Assembly (NCBI GenBank): GCA_037176845.1
Contig: JAYKXP010000334.1
Span: 1 to 25,203, forward strand
Source: Paramarasmius palmivorus
Lineage: Eukaryota > Basidiomycota > Agaricomycetes > Agaricales > Marasmiaceae
Length of the DNA stretch: 25,203 nucleotides
Direction of reading: 5' to 3'
Shown here piece after piece: positions 11,270 through 21,983 of the stretch. The first letter of the stretch is position 1. Each line of letters opens with the position of its first letter. The notes under the pieces are model-generated. The model made no database searches, was not told the origin of the DNA, and was given only the letters and a program-made list of their open reading frames with translations. Made by a program: the position numbers and the translations under genes.

Positions 11270-13045
11270 TAGATAACAGCTCGAGCTCAGAGCACGAGAC
11301 GAAGAGCTGGGTCATGCAGTGGAGAGAATACCGAGATATGTGGTGGAAATGGTCGAGGGATGCGAGGCAGTGAGGGGCAAAACCGGTAATGGAGGTTCGA
11401 GTACCAGCCGCCCAAGAATGACGACGGGGAAAGTAGACGAAGTAATGTTGAGAGCCAACGAGATTGTCGTGTCCTCTGGTATGGAGTAGGCTCTGACTAG
11501 AGAGATACTCGATGCGAGGGAAGGTGATAATCCAGGTATTGCTGTGCGGTGGTGAAAGCTGCCCATTGTATAGTGCATGGAGAATCAGTGTTGTTGTCGT
11601 TGTCGGTACGAGTGTCGACTGCTAGTGTAGCTGCAGAAGCTAAACGGCGGCAGTAGATGTTACAGAGGAAGGAAGGTATAGCAGTGGAATGGCAAGGAGC
11701 GTCAAAAATGACGCTGTTGAAGTTGATATGGGGTACCGGCCATGTAGCCATGTAGAGGGCGAGGCAGAAAGTCCATGGGACAGGAGGAGAGGAAGGGATG
11801 TCGTCCAAATGCTACCAGTACTATTGACGATCTTTGGCCTTTGAAGGTCTCTGGAAGATAAGAAGAACCTGCATTAGAAAGCATCGGAATCGAAGCTGCC
11901 AATACTCACCCACAGGGACGCGTCATGGGCGGAGGAAGTGAGTTCTGTCGGTACGTATGGAGGAAAGAGGAGCGATTTATGCATCATGGTATCAGGCAGT
12001 CCTTGGTGTACTGATAATGGAAAAAAGGTATTGAGATTGAGTGTCGGGGAAGACGGTGTTGGTCTTCGAGAGAGCGGATAATTAATTGCGTTCCCCACTT
12101 GTTCTTCGGGGAGAAAGAATCCATTGCATGCCCTAGAGAGGAGCTGTCAGTTTGTGAGGTCGTATGACAATTCGGACGCACGTACTCTGAAATCTCCTCG
12201 CAAGTGCATTGCCATAGAGTCAAGAGCAGAAGAGGTTTGCGAGGTACTTAGTGCTCGGTGAGCATAGGATCGAGATGGAGTATAGGGTTGATAACACCGT
12301 GATGTTTTGATGAATATGACACAGGCGAGATGGCCTAGGAAAAGCTCGAAGGGAGATAGAGCACAGGAGCATCGATAGACTCCGAGGAGAGGATGAGGCC
12401 ACGAAATGAGAAGCCTGATTTGTCAGCGCATGTCAGCCGTCGCATCGGTCTAGACTCTAGACGCGTGTGACGTCGCTTGCTGGCAACTTGCTGGTTTGCT
12501 CCACTGACTCACTCCCTCGTTCGCTGAGCAGATTAGCGGAAGACATCAAAAGCAACAAAACGAGAAAAGAACGGCAAATCCCGATTCTTGGCCAAAAAGC
12601 ACAAAAATCCCTGTCCGGTCAAATCACGACAACCAATTGGAAACAAGTAACTTGAGAAGTTTCCTTTCATTTTACATACTACACACTCCATATCAACGCC
12701 TCTCCTCTCTACATCCGACGTCTGCTTCGCTCATTCAGGCAATCCCCTCGTTCTATGCGCCAAAGACTAAAGTTAACACGGCCCCTCCGCGTCGGTGCTA
12801 GAGTCCAAGTCCGGACTCATCGCGTTCTGTGTGTAATCAATGCCAACACATCTATTCCTCTCTGGCCGCGGTCTTCGCTTCTAGAAGACTGGAACCACGG
12901 ACTCTCGCAAAGTCGTCCAAGGATCCTTCTTCATCTCCCATAACTCTTTCGAGTCGTCCAACTCTCCGAGATGGCCGAGATATAATCTTATCGCTGATAG
13001 TTTTTTCGAGCCTATACTCTCAACGACGCTTAAGTGAAGAGACAT
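11270..13045. repeat. Tandem-unit intergenic block, copy 3
   Basis: It shares the anchors described for the other blocks: 11620-11830, 12018-12174, the footprint at 12415-12475, and a segment near 12870-12980 resembling 1330-1520, with a CGAGATGGCCGAG string in both. The edges are approximate because similarity fades. No conserved gene. Confidence 0.55.
12415..12475. promoter_or_regulatory. Conserved footprint, block copy 3
   Basis: CTGATTTGTCAGC, then CGGTCTAGAC, then TGACGTCG at 12468-12475. The spacing is longer than in the other copies because of a partial duplication (TGTCAGC..TGTCAGC). Confidence 0.42.
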
Positions 13046-13676
13046 AAGCCCGGCATCAACAGACCCCAGGGTGCACAACTACTACTAGAGTTCCCCACAA
13101 AAAATACTCAGACAAACGACGACAGAAAGTTCCTCTTGCTCTGTATATTATGGTATCTCCCAGATTTCATCTTCGTCTTCAAGCACGTTTCAGGCAATCG
13201 ATAATCGGAGCGACTGGAGCGACCACATCGAGGTGTCATGCCTACTGTATCGCCTTTATATCTACTCCGTGTAGCGTTTGTTCAACCTCAAGCAACCGAT
13301 TTCTCCTCACACTAATTCGCGACGTGGTTCCGAGTCACGCATACAATTGATGTAGATAACTTTCCGAGGCGACACTGATAGATTCTCAAGTCCTTGGTCA
13401 CGAACGAAAGATTGGGATCGATTCTTGGCATCTAGATTTTCAATAATGCGTACATGTGAGAATTGCAACTTGCGACTCCAGGTCACAACAAGAACAACAA
13501 ATGCGCGTACGAATATGTGATATGCAATAGTAGCAATTTGGTGCGTGGACGGAGACACCAGAACTGAACAACGAAACAAATACGTAGAATGTGCGTATGT
13601 ATCTGTCTCAGAGAAAAGGCATAGAACTAGTTGAATAAGGGAGAGAAAAAGGGAGAGATTGGGCAGTAAAGTATAA
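13046..13676. other. 3' flank of membrane gene copy 3, no gene seen
   Basis: Spacer between block copy 3 and the stop of copy 3. Only short unconserved frames on both strands. Probable 3' UTR at the right edge. Confidence 0.4.
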
Positions 13677-15447
13677 TCAACCTATGTGGGGAATGAAAGT
13701 GGTCCACTGTACAGTTTGGTATGCGCTTGGTGGGAGATCTCGTAGTTCCATGAGGGCCAAGACCATTAGAATGACGCGGGCAACAAAGTATGCGATGGGA
13801 AGGAGAAGCATGCCAGTGATTATAATTATCCACCGCAGAAAGTCTTCGATGCCCTCCCCACAGCGCTTCATCAACTCAGTAAGGATCACGGTCATGACGG
13901 CTGCGCCAGTGGGCAGAACAACTAGCCCACCAGCCGAAATTCGCCAGAACAATTGTTCTGTCTGTGTTGGAAATTGGAAATTCCATGGGACACAGTGGAT
14001 GGCGCCAAAGAGAGTCGTGAGTACATAAACGAGGACGTACAGAAGGATCGGATCTCCTTGAAGCCTGGAAGAGTCCAGAACGAATGCCATATCTTCACCC
14101 CTTCCATCTAGTATAACCATCGTGGAGACGAAAATCAAGCGAAGTGCCACCAGGAACGGAAGGCTAACAATCCGAGTGATTGTCACCCAGTTCATTTTCG
14201 GGAGCGTTTCTTTGTTCATTTCGAAGTAGTAAGCGATCGGACTTCCACTAAGGAAGTTGAATACCGCAATCAGGGATTTAATACCCTTGATGATCGTCTC
14301 CAGGAATTTAACCCAAATCCAAAAAGATATGGCACAAATTTTGTCCCAAATATGTGCGGTCTCTTGGTTGCAAGCATTCTGTTCTGCAACGAGTGGCACT
14401 TGGTGGCGCCAATAGACACGCACAGGATGCCTAACCCGCAGTGGTTTATTCCACCACAAAAAGTAGGTGCCAAAGTTGAGTACAGCAAAGCCAACCGTAA
14501 CGATCTCCAGTTCGGTGATGGCTAATCCTTGTGATGCACGAGCTCCGATCTGAAGCAGGAACCATGCAGTCTGGATGACGGCGATTATCTTCGTGATGGG
14601 ATCGCTGTGACTGAGGTTTTCCATGATTTCCTCCTCCGTTATTTTAATGTGACCACTTCTGATTAAAAATTCGAGCAGATCCGAGTTTTTCCTCTAGTTA
14701 AAACGTTAAATGAGCCCTAGTATTCTGAAAGCAGAATTCAGTCCTTACCAGACTCTGCAAGTCCATATTATCCACTGATCCAGTTATGGTGCCGGTTTTG
14801 CTATGCTGTTCATGGACTTCAATCCAGACGTCATGTTAGGACTTTTGGACATGCCTACCTTTCTATCCAAAACGACAGCAGCAGTTCTGGACGCCAGGTA
14901 ATATTCTTGCATCTCGTTTCTAACTGGCATCCCAACGCCGCTTGGATCCTGCCAGCTGGCGCTGCCATCATTCCATACATATCCACAGAATTGATCTTCG
15001 TCATAGAGTGCGAAACCGCCCATTATCACCAGAAATCCATGTGCCATTCCCCATCCGTATTCTGGAAACTATTAAGCCTCAATACATTCAACGAACTCTA
15101 GATCCCTCACTTTCATATTCCTTTGCTATCGCTTTAGCAGAATACCACTGCCGTATCGCCCACAATATAATGAGTTCCGGTGCAAGCATTGCAATAACCT
15201 TAAGCAGGAAACTACAGAACAGTACCACTGTTCGATGCGCTTTGACATGAGGAACATTCGGGTGAATAGCGACCCATGTACAAATAAAGGTGACTGACAG
15301 ACAGTTCCACAGTATCTGTGGAACTGTCCTGCACCCGTCGATATCATCGCATTCGCCAGTAACCGGATCGAAAATCGAGGAGTTACTTGCCGAAGAGGGC
15401 GCTGTGCTTGAGAGGATGGGTCGTGCGAATGCGTAAAGGAGGAGCAT
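13677..15447 (-). CDS. Four-exon multi-pass membrane protein, tandem copy 3 (537 aa)
   Basis: Exons on the minus strand are 15447-15111, 15061-14859, 14805-14749 and 14693-13677. Introns are 15062-15110 (49 nt, GTGAGG..CCAG), 14806-14858 (53 nt, GTAGGC..ACAG with a CTAAC branch-like site) and 14694-14748 (55 nt, GTAAGG..CTAG). The joined frame is 537 codons. Exon 1 is 337 bp, exactly as in copy 1, and encodes CTWVAIHPNVPHVKAHR. Exon 2 gives GWGMAHGFLVIMGGFALY. Exon 3 is only 19 codons. Exon 4 carries TITKI-type, WWNKPLRVRHPVRVYW and QWTTFIPHIG landmarks. The same frame is open upstream of 15447 to 15606, but homology to copies 1 and 2 stops at MLLLY, so the ATG at 15447 is preferred. Copies 1 and 3 are nearest relatives: they share intron positions and a similar 5' leader. 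The function of the family is unknown. Confidence 0.86.
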
Positions 15448-15839
15448 CTCCAGAGCGGTGGCAGGAGAATAGCTGATGTGTCGATTGATTTTAAGCATGC
15501 CACACCGCGTACATGTATATAGCACGGTTTGTGACAGGGATAGTATTGCGTGATATTGCACCTTGACCATAACAGATCTGTAGCAGGTACTGCACCAAAG
15601 AGCCAATTGAAGCTTCTCAAAACAGCGCTAAAAGAACAATGACATAAAGGGCCATACTTTGTGTCACACACAGCAGATGCAACAGGGTGCGTGTATGTGT
15701 GAGATTGAATTACTCAACTGACAGAATAAGTAAATTTCCAAACCAAATCCTAGTCAAATCGGAGAACAGGCCTAGGAAGAGGGTTAGTAGTCTTTAGCGC
15801 GTGGCGTTATGGCGACTAAAACATTTCCTGGGCCTGAGT
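15448..15839 (-). promoter_or_regulatory. 5' leader and probable promoter region of membrane gene copy 3
   Basis: The proximal 170 bp match the leader of copy 1 (3988-4160). An open minus-strand frame runs on upstream of the gene start to 15606, but it is not conserved as protein in copy 1, which has stops, so it is read here as untranslated leader. Nothing is recognised from 15700 to 15839. Confidence 0.35.
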
Positions 15840-17050
15840 TAATTCTTGATAACGACGAGGGGAAGGGGAGATCAATGAGTCGATCTCTCGCTTGTGACGG
15901 CTCAACTCATCTATCGAATGTAAAGAACTGTACAGCGAAAGAAACATCGACCAGGTGAATGAGGACAAAACGGAAAATAATAGATGACAGACGATTCAAA
16001 GTGCAACAGGTGCATCGGTATACTGTCCGGTCTGTACCCTTGCTGTCTTGACACGAAATCAGATGAAGAACCCAGCCCATATTCAACATAACTAACGTAC
16101 CAAGAACCACAAAACCACGACACATGACCATCACTTTATTGTCATGAATCACCATGAGTTACATTCCAACAGTCATGTCCACCAAGCAAACCTTTAATAA
16201 TTGGACACGTTGAGGCAACGGACGCGGTAGAGGTGTGAAGAAGAACCGCTTGAGAACCGCCCCGTCTACAGAAGCCGCCAGAATCATCCTGCATCAGAAG
16301 GCTACATCCGACAACTCGGAGTCGCGCCATATGTTCGTATCGGTGAGTCCTTCCAAGTTCTACGGTATCACTGTGAATATGTGCGGTGAGGCAACAGCTG
16401 CATACGACCCCATTTCGGTAAAAAGTATGAGTTTGATAACGATTTGGTGAACCTTTGAACAGGATAAGAATGAGTCATGCAACACATTCTACCGCACCCT
16501 AAAAAACAATCAAACCTTGCTACAACATCTGACCGTAAACGATTGTATCGTCAAGTCCGAAATGCCATCAACACCTTTCAGCCACGCTCAAACACCTTTT
16601 CTGCATCCTGCACCGGTCCGACAACTCAGAACTCAAACCTTCTGCAATAGAACCATCCACATTTCCGCATCTCTATGCAGGTACCTGCGAACTGAATGGG
16701 CCTTGGAGTTGAATCAAGATCTTTGATAGCACGTGTTGGTGTACATTTCAACCTGGGCACTTTCCTCATCCTGACCCCATTGCGTGTTAGAACTACCAAA
16801 TGGTTAGTAAGATATAAAGTTTACAAATTACAACGAGAGTGTGATATACGAAGGGTCTCGTTATCCGATGCGGGGAATACATTGATGAAGCTGGAGACGC
16901 CGAGACAAACGTCCACGTAGATTACGAGGCTGTATCGATAAGAAGGATGTCAGGCTATGCTTATGTCTTCACACGTTGAAGCAAACAAACGTAGTAAGCG
17001 GCGCCTATAGCCTTCCCTTACTCGAGCACCAGTAAGGGTGTGTGACGGGA
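15840..17050 (-). pseudogene. Decayed gene-like module upstream of copy 3
   Basis: This is the counterpart of 4450-5715. Conserved minus-strand pieces include LVIYVDVCLGVSSF (near 16930), TLYLTNHLVVL (near 16815), VHQIVIK and EMGSYAAVA (near 16430-16390), GGSQAVLLHTSTASVASTC (near 16265-16205) and KVMVMCRGFVVLG (near 16135-16095). The pieces are in different frames, separated by stops or AG-bounded gaps. A TAG follows soon after EMGSY, and one acceptor seen in copies 1 and 2 is lost here. The pattern fits a pseudogene that was once spliced. The protein family was not recognised. Confidence 0.35.
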
Positions 17051-18172
17051 CCGTATGCTGATTTTCGTTACAGAAGATGCGAGTTCCTGCTGGATCTACC
17101 AAGGAAAGGGTCGGAGTTGGCCTAGAAAGAGACGAAACCCTGCTCGTACCTGTACAGTAGTCCTGGCGTTACGACTTGAGGAGCTGCGAAGGGTGGCCAA
17201 GAAGCGGTCTCGAGATCTAGAGGACGAAGATGAAGGTGAAAGGTTTCCGCCAAGTCCTTCGGGACCAGTACCGAACGACTTCGAGCCCCAAGCATTCGTT
17301 TGAATGGGTTTGTGAGCGGGCTGACACGCACTCGACAGCGACATGTGTATGAGGAGTGTATGAAGGAGCCTGTATATCCGCGAATTCACTGGCCCTGCGT
17401 CGATGTATTTTGTGTGAAAGAAGAGCTGAGGTGTACGTGAGAGTACCTCGGGCGTGTATGGACAGGGAGATGGTAATAGTGTAGGTCTGCGCAATGGAGG
17501 CGAGGAACCGGCCACATGAAACTGACACCCCCGTCAGTTCCATCATAGAATAGATCTCATAACATTTGCGAACACGGGTAGTAACGAGAACTCGCCATCG
17601 CGTAGCCCATACACGATCGTCGTCGGTGATGCTTAAGCCCTACTTGTGTCGCTGCGTGACAGCCTGCGTGTTATAGAGGAAGAGTGCCGATGGAAGGTAT
17701 TGGAAGAGAGATAAAGGTGACGAAAATGACGCGAATCGTTGGCATGAGGTACCATCGGAGAGCTACTGTTCGAGATGGAACGCGTCATCCATGGTGCCAT
17801 AGACCATTATTGATGAGGGGTCATGCAAGCACTATGGAGTAGGAGGTCCTTGGGTTGACGGAAAGAAACGATTGAGATCGGAATACAGGGAGGACGGTGT
17901 TGGTTTTCGAGGGAGCGGGTAATAAATTGTTTTCTCCATTCATTTTCTTTACGAAGAGCAGGCGAAAATTGCTTTGCATGCTGTAAAGAGCTGTCAGTTT
18001 GAGGTTGTATGCCAAGTCATTGACGCACGTACTGTACACCGAATGGTCAAACCTGGGGTATATATCCTAGGTCTAGCTCCTGCACCAGGTCTTCTTCGCC
18101 ACCAGAGTTGAAGCAGAAGAGTGCATGGAGTGGTATTCGGTGAGTTCGAGATCGGGTAGAAGGCTAAAACAT

Positions 18173-18177
18173 GTTTA
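18173..18177. repeat. Target-site duplication, left
   Basis: GTTTA immediately before the 5' LTR; identical to 20752-20756 after the 3' LTR. Five bases is the usual duplication for LTR elements. Confidence 0.92.
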
Positions 18178-18588
18178 TGTTAGAATTATTTATCCTTTTA
18201 TGGTTTCATTTGATGATCTTTACTTTACATCGTTCATCTCTGATATTCGTATTCGTTCATCATTGTTCTATACACTGACCACACGGTTCCATGCTTCTTG
18301 CTGTTACCCCATTGCCTCGGTGTGGCATATTCATTAGTACATATTCGTATTATGCTGTTGAGCATTGGTCTATATAAACTGTACATATCTATTGCTGAAT
18401 ATCATCGTCTCTTGCTATTGTCTTGCACCAGTACTGCTAAACCCAGTCCCAAGGCTCTTCACAAGTCTTTCGATCACCAATCGCTGTCCTTAGACCTTGC
18501 TGATTCGCTTAGGCGTCGATCACGGTCCGCTTGATTTGGCATCAAGTGTTAGGCGCTTCACCACTCGCTTAGATTATTGCTGCTAACA
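18178..18588 (+). repeat. 5' LTR (411 bp)
   Basis: Begins TGTTAG and ends CTAACA, giving a 6-bp terminal inverted repeat. Matches 20341-20751 at 410 of 411 positions by eye. Confidence 0.95.
18371..18377 (+). promoter_or_regulatory. TATA box of the 5' LTR promoter
   Basis: TATATAA about 190 bp into the LTR; the only strong TATA match on the plus strand of the LTR. Likely drives the genomic RNA. Confidence 0.55.
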
Positions 18589-18600
18589 GGTTATGGGCCC
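18589..18600 (+). other. Primer binding site for an internal fragment of initiator tRNA-Met
   Basis: GGTTATGGGCCC starts directly after the 5' LTR. It is the reverse complement of GGGCCCATAACC, the anticodon arm of eukaryotic initiator tRNA-Met. It does not match a tRNA 3' end. Priming from a cleaved initiator tRNA-Met half is known for Drosophila copia and yeast Ty5. Confidence 0.75.
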
Positions 18601-18751
18601 CGGTCCATACACTTGAACGTCAACAAGGCCAGGGGAGCAAAACCAAAGGACTACATAGGAATCACCAAAGTTAATAAGAAGGAAAAGGCTTCTCGATTAT
18701 AGGGAGTAGGAGCATCAGACACCAGACAACGACGAAGAAGATTATTACGAC

Positions 18752-20155
18752 ATGGCTTCCATATACAAAACATTCTCAAAAATCACACAACTCATTCCAT
18801 ATGGGAAGGACCAGAATTGGGCATCATGGAAGTTTCGAATAGAAACTGCAGCAGGAGCAGTTGAATGCAGTGAACTGTCAGAGACAGTCACCAATTCCAG
18901 CAAAGACAGGTCATTGAAATGGGCAATCATCAGCAAACTACCAAACAGCATAGTCCTCCGGTACAAGGATGTAAAGTCAACTGCAGAACTATGGAAAGCA
19001 TTGAAAGGAGATTTTGATCAAAAGAATGCTTTGGTAGAAGCATATCTGTTTAGATCTCTCCATTTGCTTGCATGCAGGGATATAACAAGGGTGGATGAAC
19101 ATTTGGACAAGCTTCTGGAAATTCGCAGTATGATCATCAACAAAGGTGGAGAAGTCCCAGATGACCAATTCATAAACATCATCATCACATCCATTCCAAA
19201 GCAACTTTCCACCATAACTGCTCTCTTTTCCATGGGCAGAACTGCAGGAAGAGACCTAAAGGTCAATGAGGTCATTTCCACTGTTAGAGCAGAAGCACAA
19301 GGCATGGCTCTACACTCAAGTAGAGATCAGGTCAACCAAGCCTCAGACCAAGGAAGAGGAATTGGTGGTAGTGTTCACCGCAACAGTGATGGCAGCATTA
19401 CTTGCTACAAATGCCAACAGAAGGGGCATATCGCTCGATACTGCACTGGTCAGATAGCTGAAAAGGCCAACACCTCAGTCCCCACCACTGTTCAGGAACC
19501 AAAGACAGAGATCACAGCTTTAGTTGGACTGGAACGGTTAGATTGGCAAAGTGATGCAGATACATGGTCGGCAAGAGTCACAACATGCCATACTCCAAAG
19601 GACAGACCTCCCACAACAACATTTCATGCTCATGTATCAGACGAGAGAGTGAAATTTGGTCAAGATGCAACTAGTCCACCCAGCTCCACAAACAACACAG
19701 AGTCAGACTGGGATGATATGCCGGATGACCCATGGGACACAACTGAGGAAGAGGAAACACAAACAGAGATAGATGGGGAAGAGCTTGCAGAGTTGGAACA
19801 TGAGAATGGGGACAATGACAGGAGCGATATAGAAGATGCCATTACCTGGGAGATGGTTCGAACTGGCAACAACATAATGGACAATGCCCAGGACAAGAAT
19901 AACAACTCCAAAGGTCCTGAAACACTCCAGAAAATCCAAAAGGCCAGAAAGCTGAGAAACAAGAAGCAGAAACAGGATATAGCACAGCGTTACCACCAAC
20001 CACTTGATGGCATTGAATGCCTCAACATGGATGAAGTGAAGGCAGCTTATGCATACCATCAAAATCCTCGTTTCACCTCCAATGTCGCCTATCAAACACT
20101 CACTTGTTTGAAAGCTCATTCAATGCCAGGCAGATTGATTGTGTCAACTCGCTGA
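18752..20155 (+). CDS. gag: Copia-type Gag with CCHC zinc knuckle (467 aa)
   Basis: Structural protein that would package element RNA into virus-like particles. Residues about 1-190 have the layout of the Copia gag (UBN2) domain, with W..W at the start, a WKAL..F motif near 86-93 and a helical region ending in LKVNEVISTV. A CX2CX4HX4C knuckle lies at residues 218-231 (Cys218, Cys221, His226, Cys231). Residues about 310-380 are strongly acidic, then comes a Lys-rich patch near 405-415. No aspartic protease motif follows. The frame is intact from the ATG to a TGA at 20153-20155, and stays open beyond that stop into the 3' LTR. The 5' leader is about 150 nt after the primer site. Confidence 0.9.
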   Translation: MASIYKTFSKITQLIPYGKDQNWASWKFRIETAAGAVECSELSETVTNSSKDRSLKWAIISKLPNSIVLRYKDVKSTAELWKALKGDFDQKNALVEAYLFRSLHLLACRDITRVDEHLDKLLEIRSMIINKGGEVPDDQFINIIITSIPKQLSTITALFSMGRTAGRDLKVNEVISTVRAEAQGMALHSSRDQVNQASDQGRGIGGSVHRNSDGSITCYKCQQKGHIARYCTGQIAEKANTSVPTTVQEPKTEITALVGLERLDWQSDADTWSARVTTCHTPKDRPPTTTFHAHVSDERVKFGQDATSPPSSTNNTESDWDDMPDDPWDTTEEEETQTEIDGEELAELEHENGDNDRSDIEDAITWEMVRTGNNIMDNAQDKNNNSKGPETLQKIQKARKLRNKKQKQDIAQRYHQPLDGIECLNMDEVKAAYAYHQNPRFTSNVAYQTLTCLKAHSMPGRLIVSTR

Positions 20156-20340
20156 TTCAACGAAATGCATGCATTATCTTCTGCAGGCAAGAAATTCCTA
20201 AAAGCAAAGAAAGAGCCAGATAAGCTGGGACCCATAGCAATCAAAGAATCATTGGAAGATTGGCTTACAAAAGGATTGTCTTCAGCAAAAGGCCAAACGC
20301 TTCGCAAGTTGCAAGCAACTATGCTCGGTTTGCAGGGGAG
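20156..20340 (+). other. Post-gag internal segment, in frame with gag after a single TGA
   Basis: 185 bp between the gag stop and the 3' LTR. Read in the gag frame it is open, Lys-rich, and continues to 20500 inside the LTR. It may be the former C-terminus of a longer Gag, or a trace of the junction left when pol was lost. No enzyme motif. Confidence 0.5.
20334..20340 (+). other. Probable polypurine tract
   Basis: AGGGGAG abuts the 3' LTR, the expected place for the plus-strand primer. It is short, so the call rests on position. Confidence 0.5.
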
Positions 20341-20751
20341 TGTTAGAATTATTTATCCTTTTATGGTTTCATTTGATGATCTTTACTTTACATCGTTCAT
20401 CTCTGATATTCGTATTCGTTCATCATTGTTCTATACACTGACCACACGGTTCCATGCTTCTTGCTGTTACCCCATTGCCTCAGTGTGGCATATTCATTAG
20501 TACATATTCGTATTATGCTGTTGAGCATTGGTCTATATAAACTGTACATATCTATTGCTGAATATCATCGTCTCTTGCTATTGTCTTGCACCAGTACTGC
20601 TAAACCCAGTCCCAAGGCTCTTCACAAGTCTTTCGATCACCAATCGCTGTCCTTAGACCTTGCTGATTCGCTTAGGCGTCGATCACGGTCCGCTTGATTT
20701 GGCATCAAGTGTTAGGCGCTTCACCACTCGCTTAGATTATTGCTGCTAACA
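20341..20751 (+). repeat. 3' LTR (411 bp)
   Basis: Same ends (TGTTAG..CTAACA) and length as the 5' LTR, with A at 20482 in place of G. It carries its own TATATAA at 20534-20540 pointing into the right part of block copy 4. Confidence 0.95.
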
Positions 20752-20756
20752 GTTTA
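20752..20756. repeat. Target-site duplication, right
   Basis: GTTTA, identical to 18173-18177. Confidence 0.92.
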
Positions 20757-20857
20757 TTGGACGAATAGAATGCAAGTGGGATGGTCTCGTGAAAGCTCGA
20801 TGGATATTGACGGAGCGGTTGGAGATGAAAAGTTGAGGAAAAGAAAAATGAAGCATG

Positions 20858-20906
20858 CTTGATTTGTCAGCGTTTTGATGGACGGCGGTCTAGACTGGTG
20901 ACGTCG
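20858..20906. promoter_or_regulatory. Conserved footprint, block copy 4
   Basis: CTTGATTTGTCAGC, then GGCGGTCTAGAC, then TGACGTCG at 20899-20906. It lies about 110 bp to the right of the LTR element, so the insertion did not destroy it. Confidence 0.42.
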
Positions 20907-21850
20907 CCTGCCGGTGTTTTGAAGATTTTTTCGTCGTCGTCGTACGCGTTGGTGAAATCCACGCCCTGAGCAAATGGGCAGACGAGGTCAATAGCAACAA
21001 GAGGAATTGAAAAATGCGCACATTGGAACGAGTAACCAACAAAAAACGTGAATCGGAGCCGAAACGATCGAAACGACGGCTCCGACTCGGTTCCGAGCTG
21101 GGTGCCATTTATCGCTTTCATATACTCACAGCTCGATCTCTACACCTGCGCTCCACTCATCTAGATTCTAAACCACCGAAAATCCTAACGCCCCTTAGTT
21201 CCATCTGCCAAAGTCATAAACGTTCGAAGGGTCGACAATTTACCCACGTTTTACACCCTGCTTGGCCCCGTTAGATTCTTCTTGTCCGCTATTCGCTATT
21301 TGCTGATCCTGGATCCTTGCACCCAAGCATGGCAGTCATTTCAATCGGCACCTTAATCCAGTCACAATCGTTGTCATGCCTTCCTTTTCCCCTTTCCTGT
21401 ACTCCATACCACTCTCATACTCCTACGTTCAGCCTCTCTGAACGACATCGCACAGAGCAACTAAATCTCCAGGCATGCCTAACTAATACCCTCGCAGATC
21501 GAGCCACTGGTAAGCCTCCCCTATTCCTTCAATCTCACAACTGTCCTCACGCAACGTTGTACCAGATCTCATGTCTAGCTTAACTTTCAGTACACCTATC
21601 ACCGTGACTATTCAATACCTCTCCGCAACCTTTCCTCGCATCTTCTACATCCCTTATTACCTTGTCCTTCTCGGAACCATGCCTCGTTCTCGCTTCTGGG
21701 AGACTCGCAGGCATTCAAGGTCAAGATCTGGTTCCATCGACCGCATACACCGATTGAAGAGGGTCTCGAACTATGGGCTTCACCGTTTTTTCTGCCTTGG
21801 AGCTGGAGGCGCCATCTACCCATATCTCCTCTCCGAAGAATCGAAGAACC

Positions 21851-21983
21851 GGCAATCGGTCCGAATAGAAACCATATACCGTTCAAAACGCTCAAAAATT
21901 ATTTTGAGCGTACACATACAATGGTCCGGGAATATACATATACACATCATTTTTGCCTACATACACATACATAGAGTATACAC
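21851..21983. other. Short AT/CA-rich spacer with a hairpin (21889-21910)
   Basis: CGCTCAAAA and TTTTGAGCG form a perfect 9-bp stem with a 4-base loop at 21889-21910. The rest is rich in ACATA/TACACA strings up to the edge of the inverted-repeat element. No gene. Confidence 0.5.

Larger units (their letters stand above)
18178..20751 (+). mobile_element. Copia-type, gag-only LTR retrotransposon (2574 bp)
   Basis: Complete element with two 411-bp LTRs, a 5-bp target-site duplication, a primer binding site next to the 5' LTR, one intact Gag gene and a short purine run before the 3' LTR. The internal region is only 1752 bp and has no protease, integrase, reverse transcriptase or RNase H motif in any frame. 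It is therefore non-autonomous, with an architecture like the gag-only LTR elements described in plants. The Copia assignment rests on the Gag type and the half-tRNA primer. The LTRs differ at one base (G at 18319, A at 20482), which indicates a recent insertion. It sits inside the fourth intergenic block. Confidence 0.92.
17055..21850. repeat. Tandem-unit intergenic block, copy 4, interrupted by the LTR element
   Basis: The left part 17055-18177 and the right part 20757-21850 together align with block copy 2. The LTR retrotransposon 18178-20751 splits it cleanly between two copies of GTTTA. The right part ends with the segment that in copy 2 (7790-7910) lies about 400 bp before the stop of the membrane gene, but no membrane gene follows here. 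Confidence 0.6.

Noticed and set aside
16517..16920. Plus-strand frames near the copy-3 upstream module
   Set aside because: Conservation with the copy-1 module follows the minus-strand frames, and the plus-strand frames are not kept.
20165..20500. Separate gene after gag
   Set aside because: The frame runs into the 3' LTR and the same LTR-encoded tail also appears at 18125-18337, so it is gag continuation plus LTR sequence.
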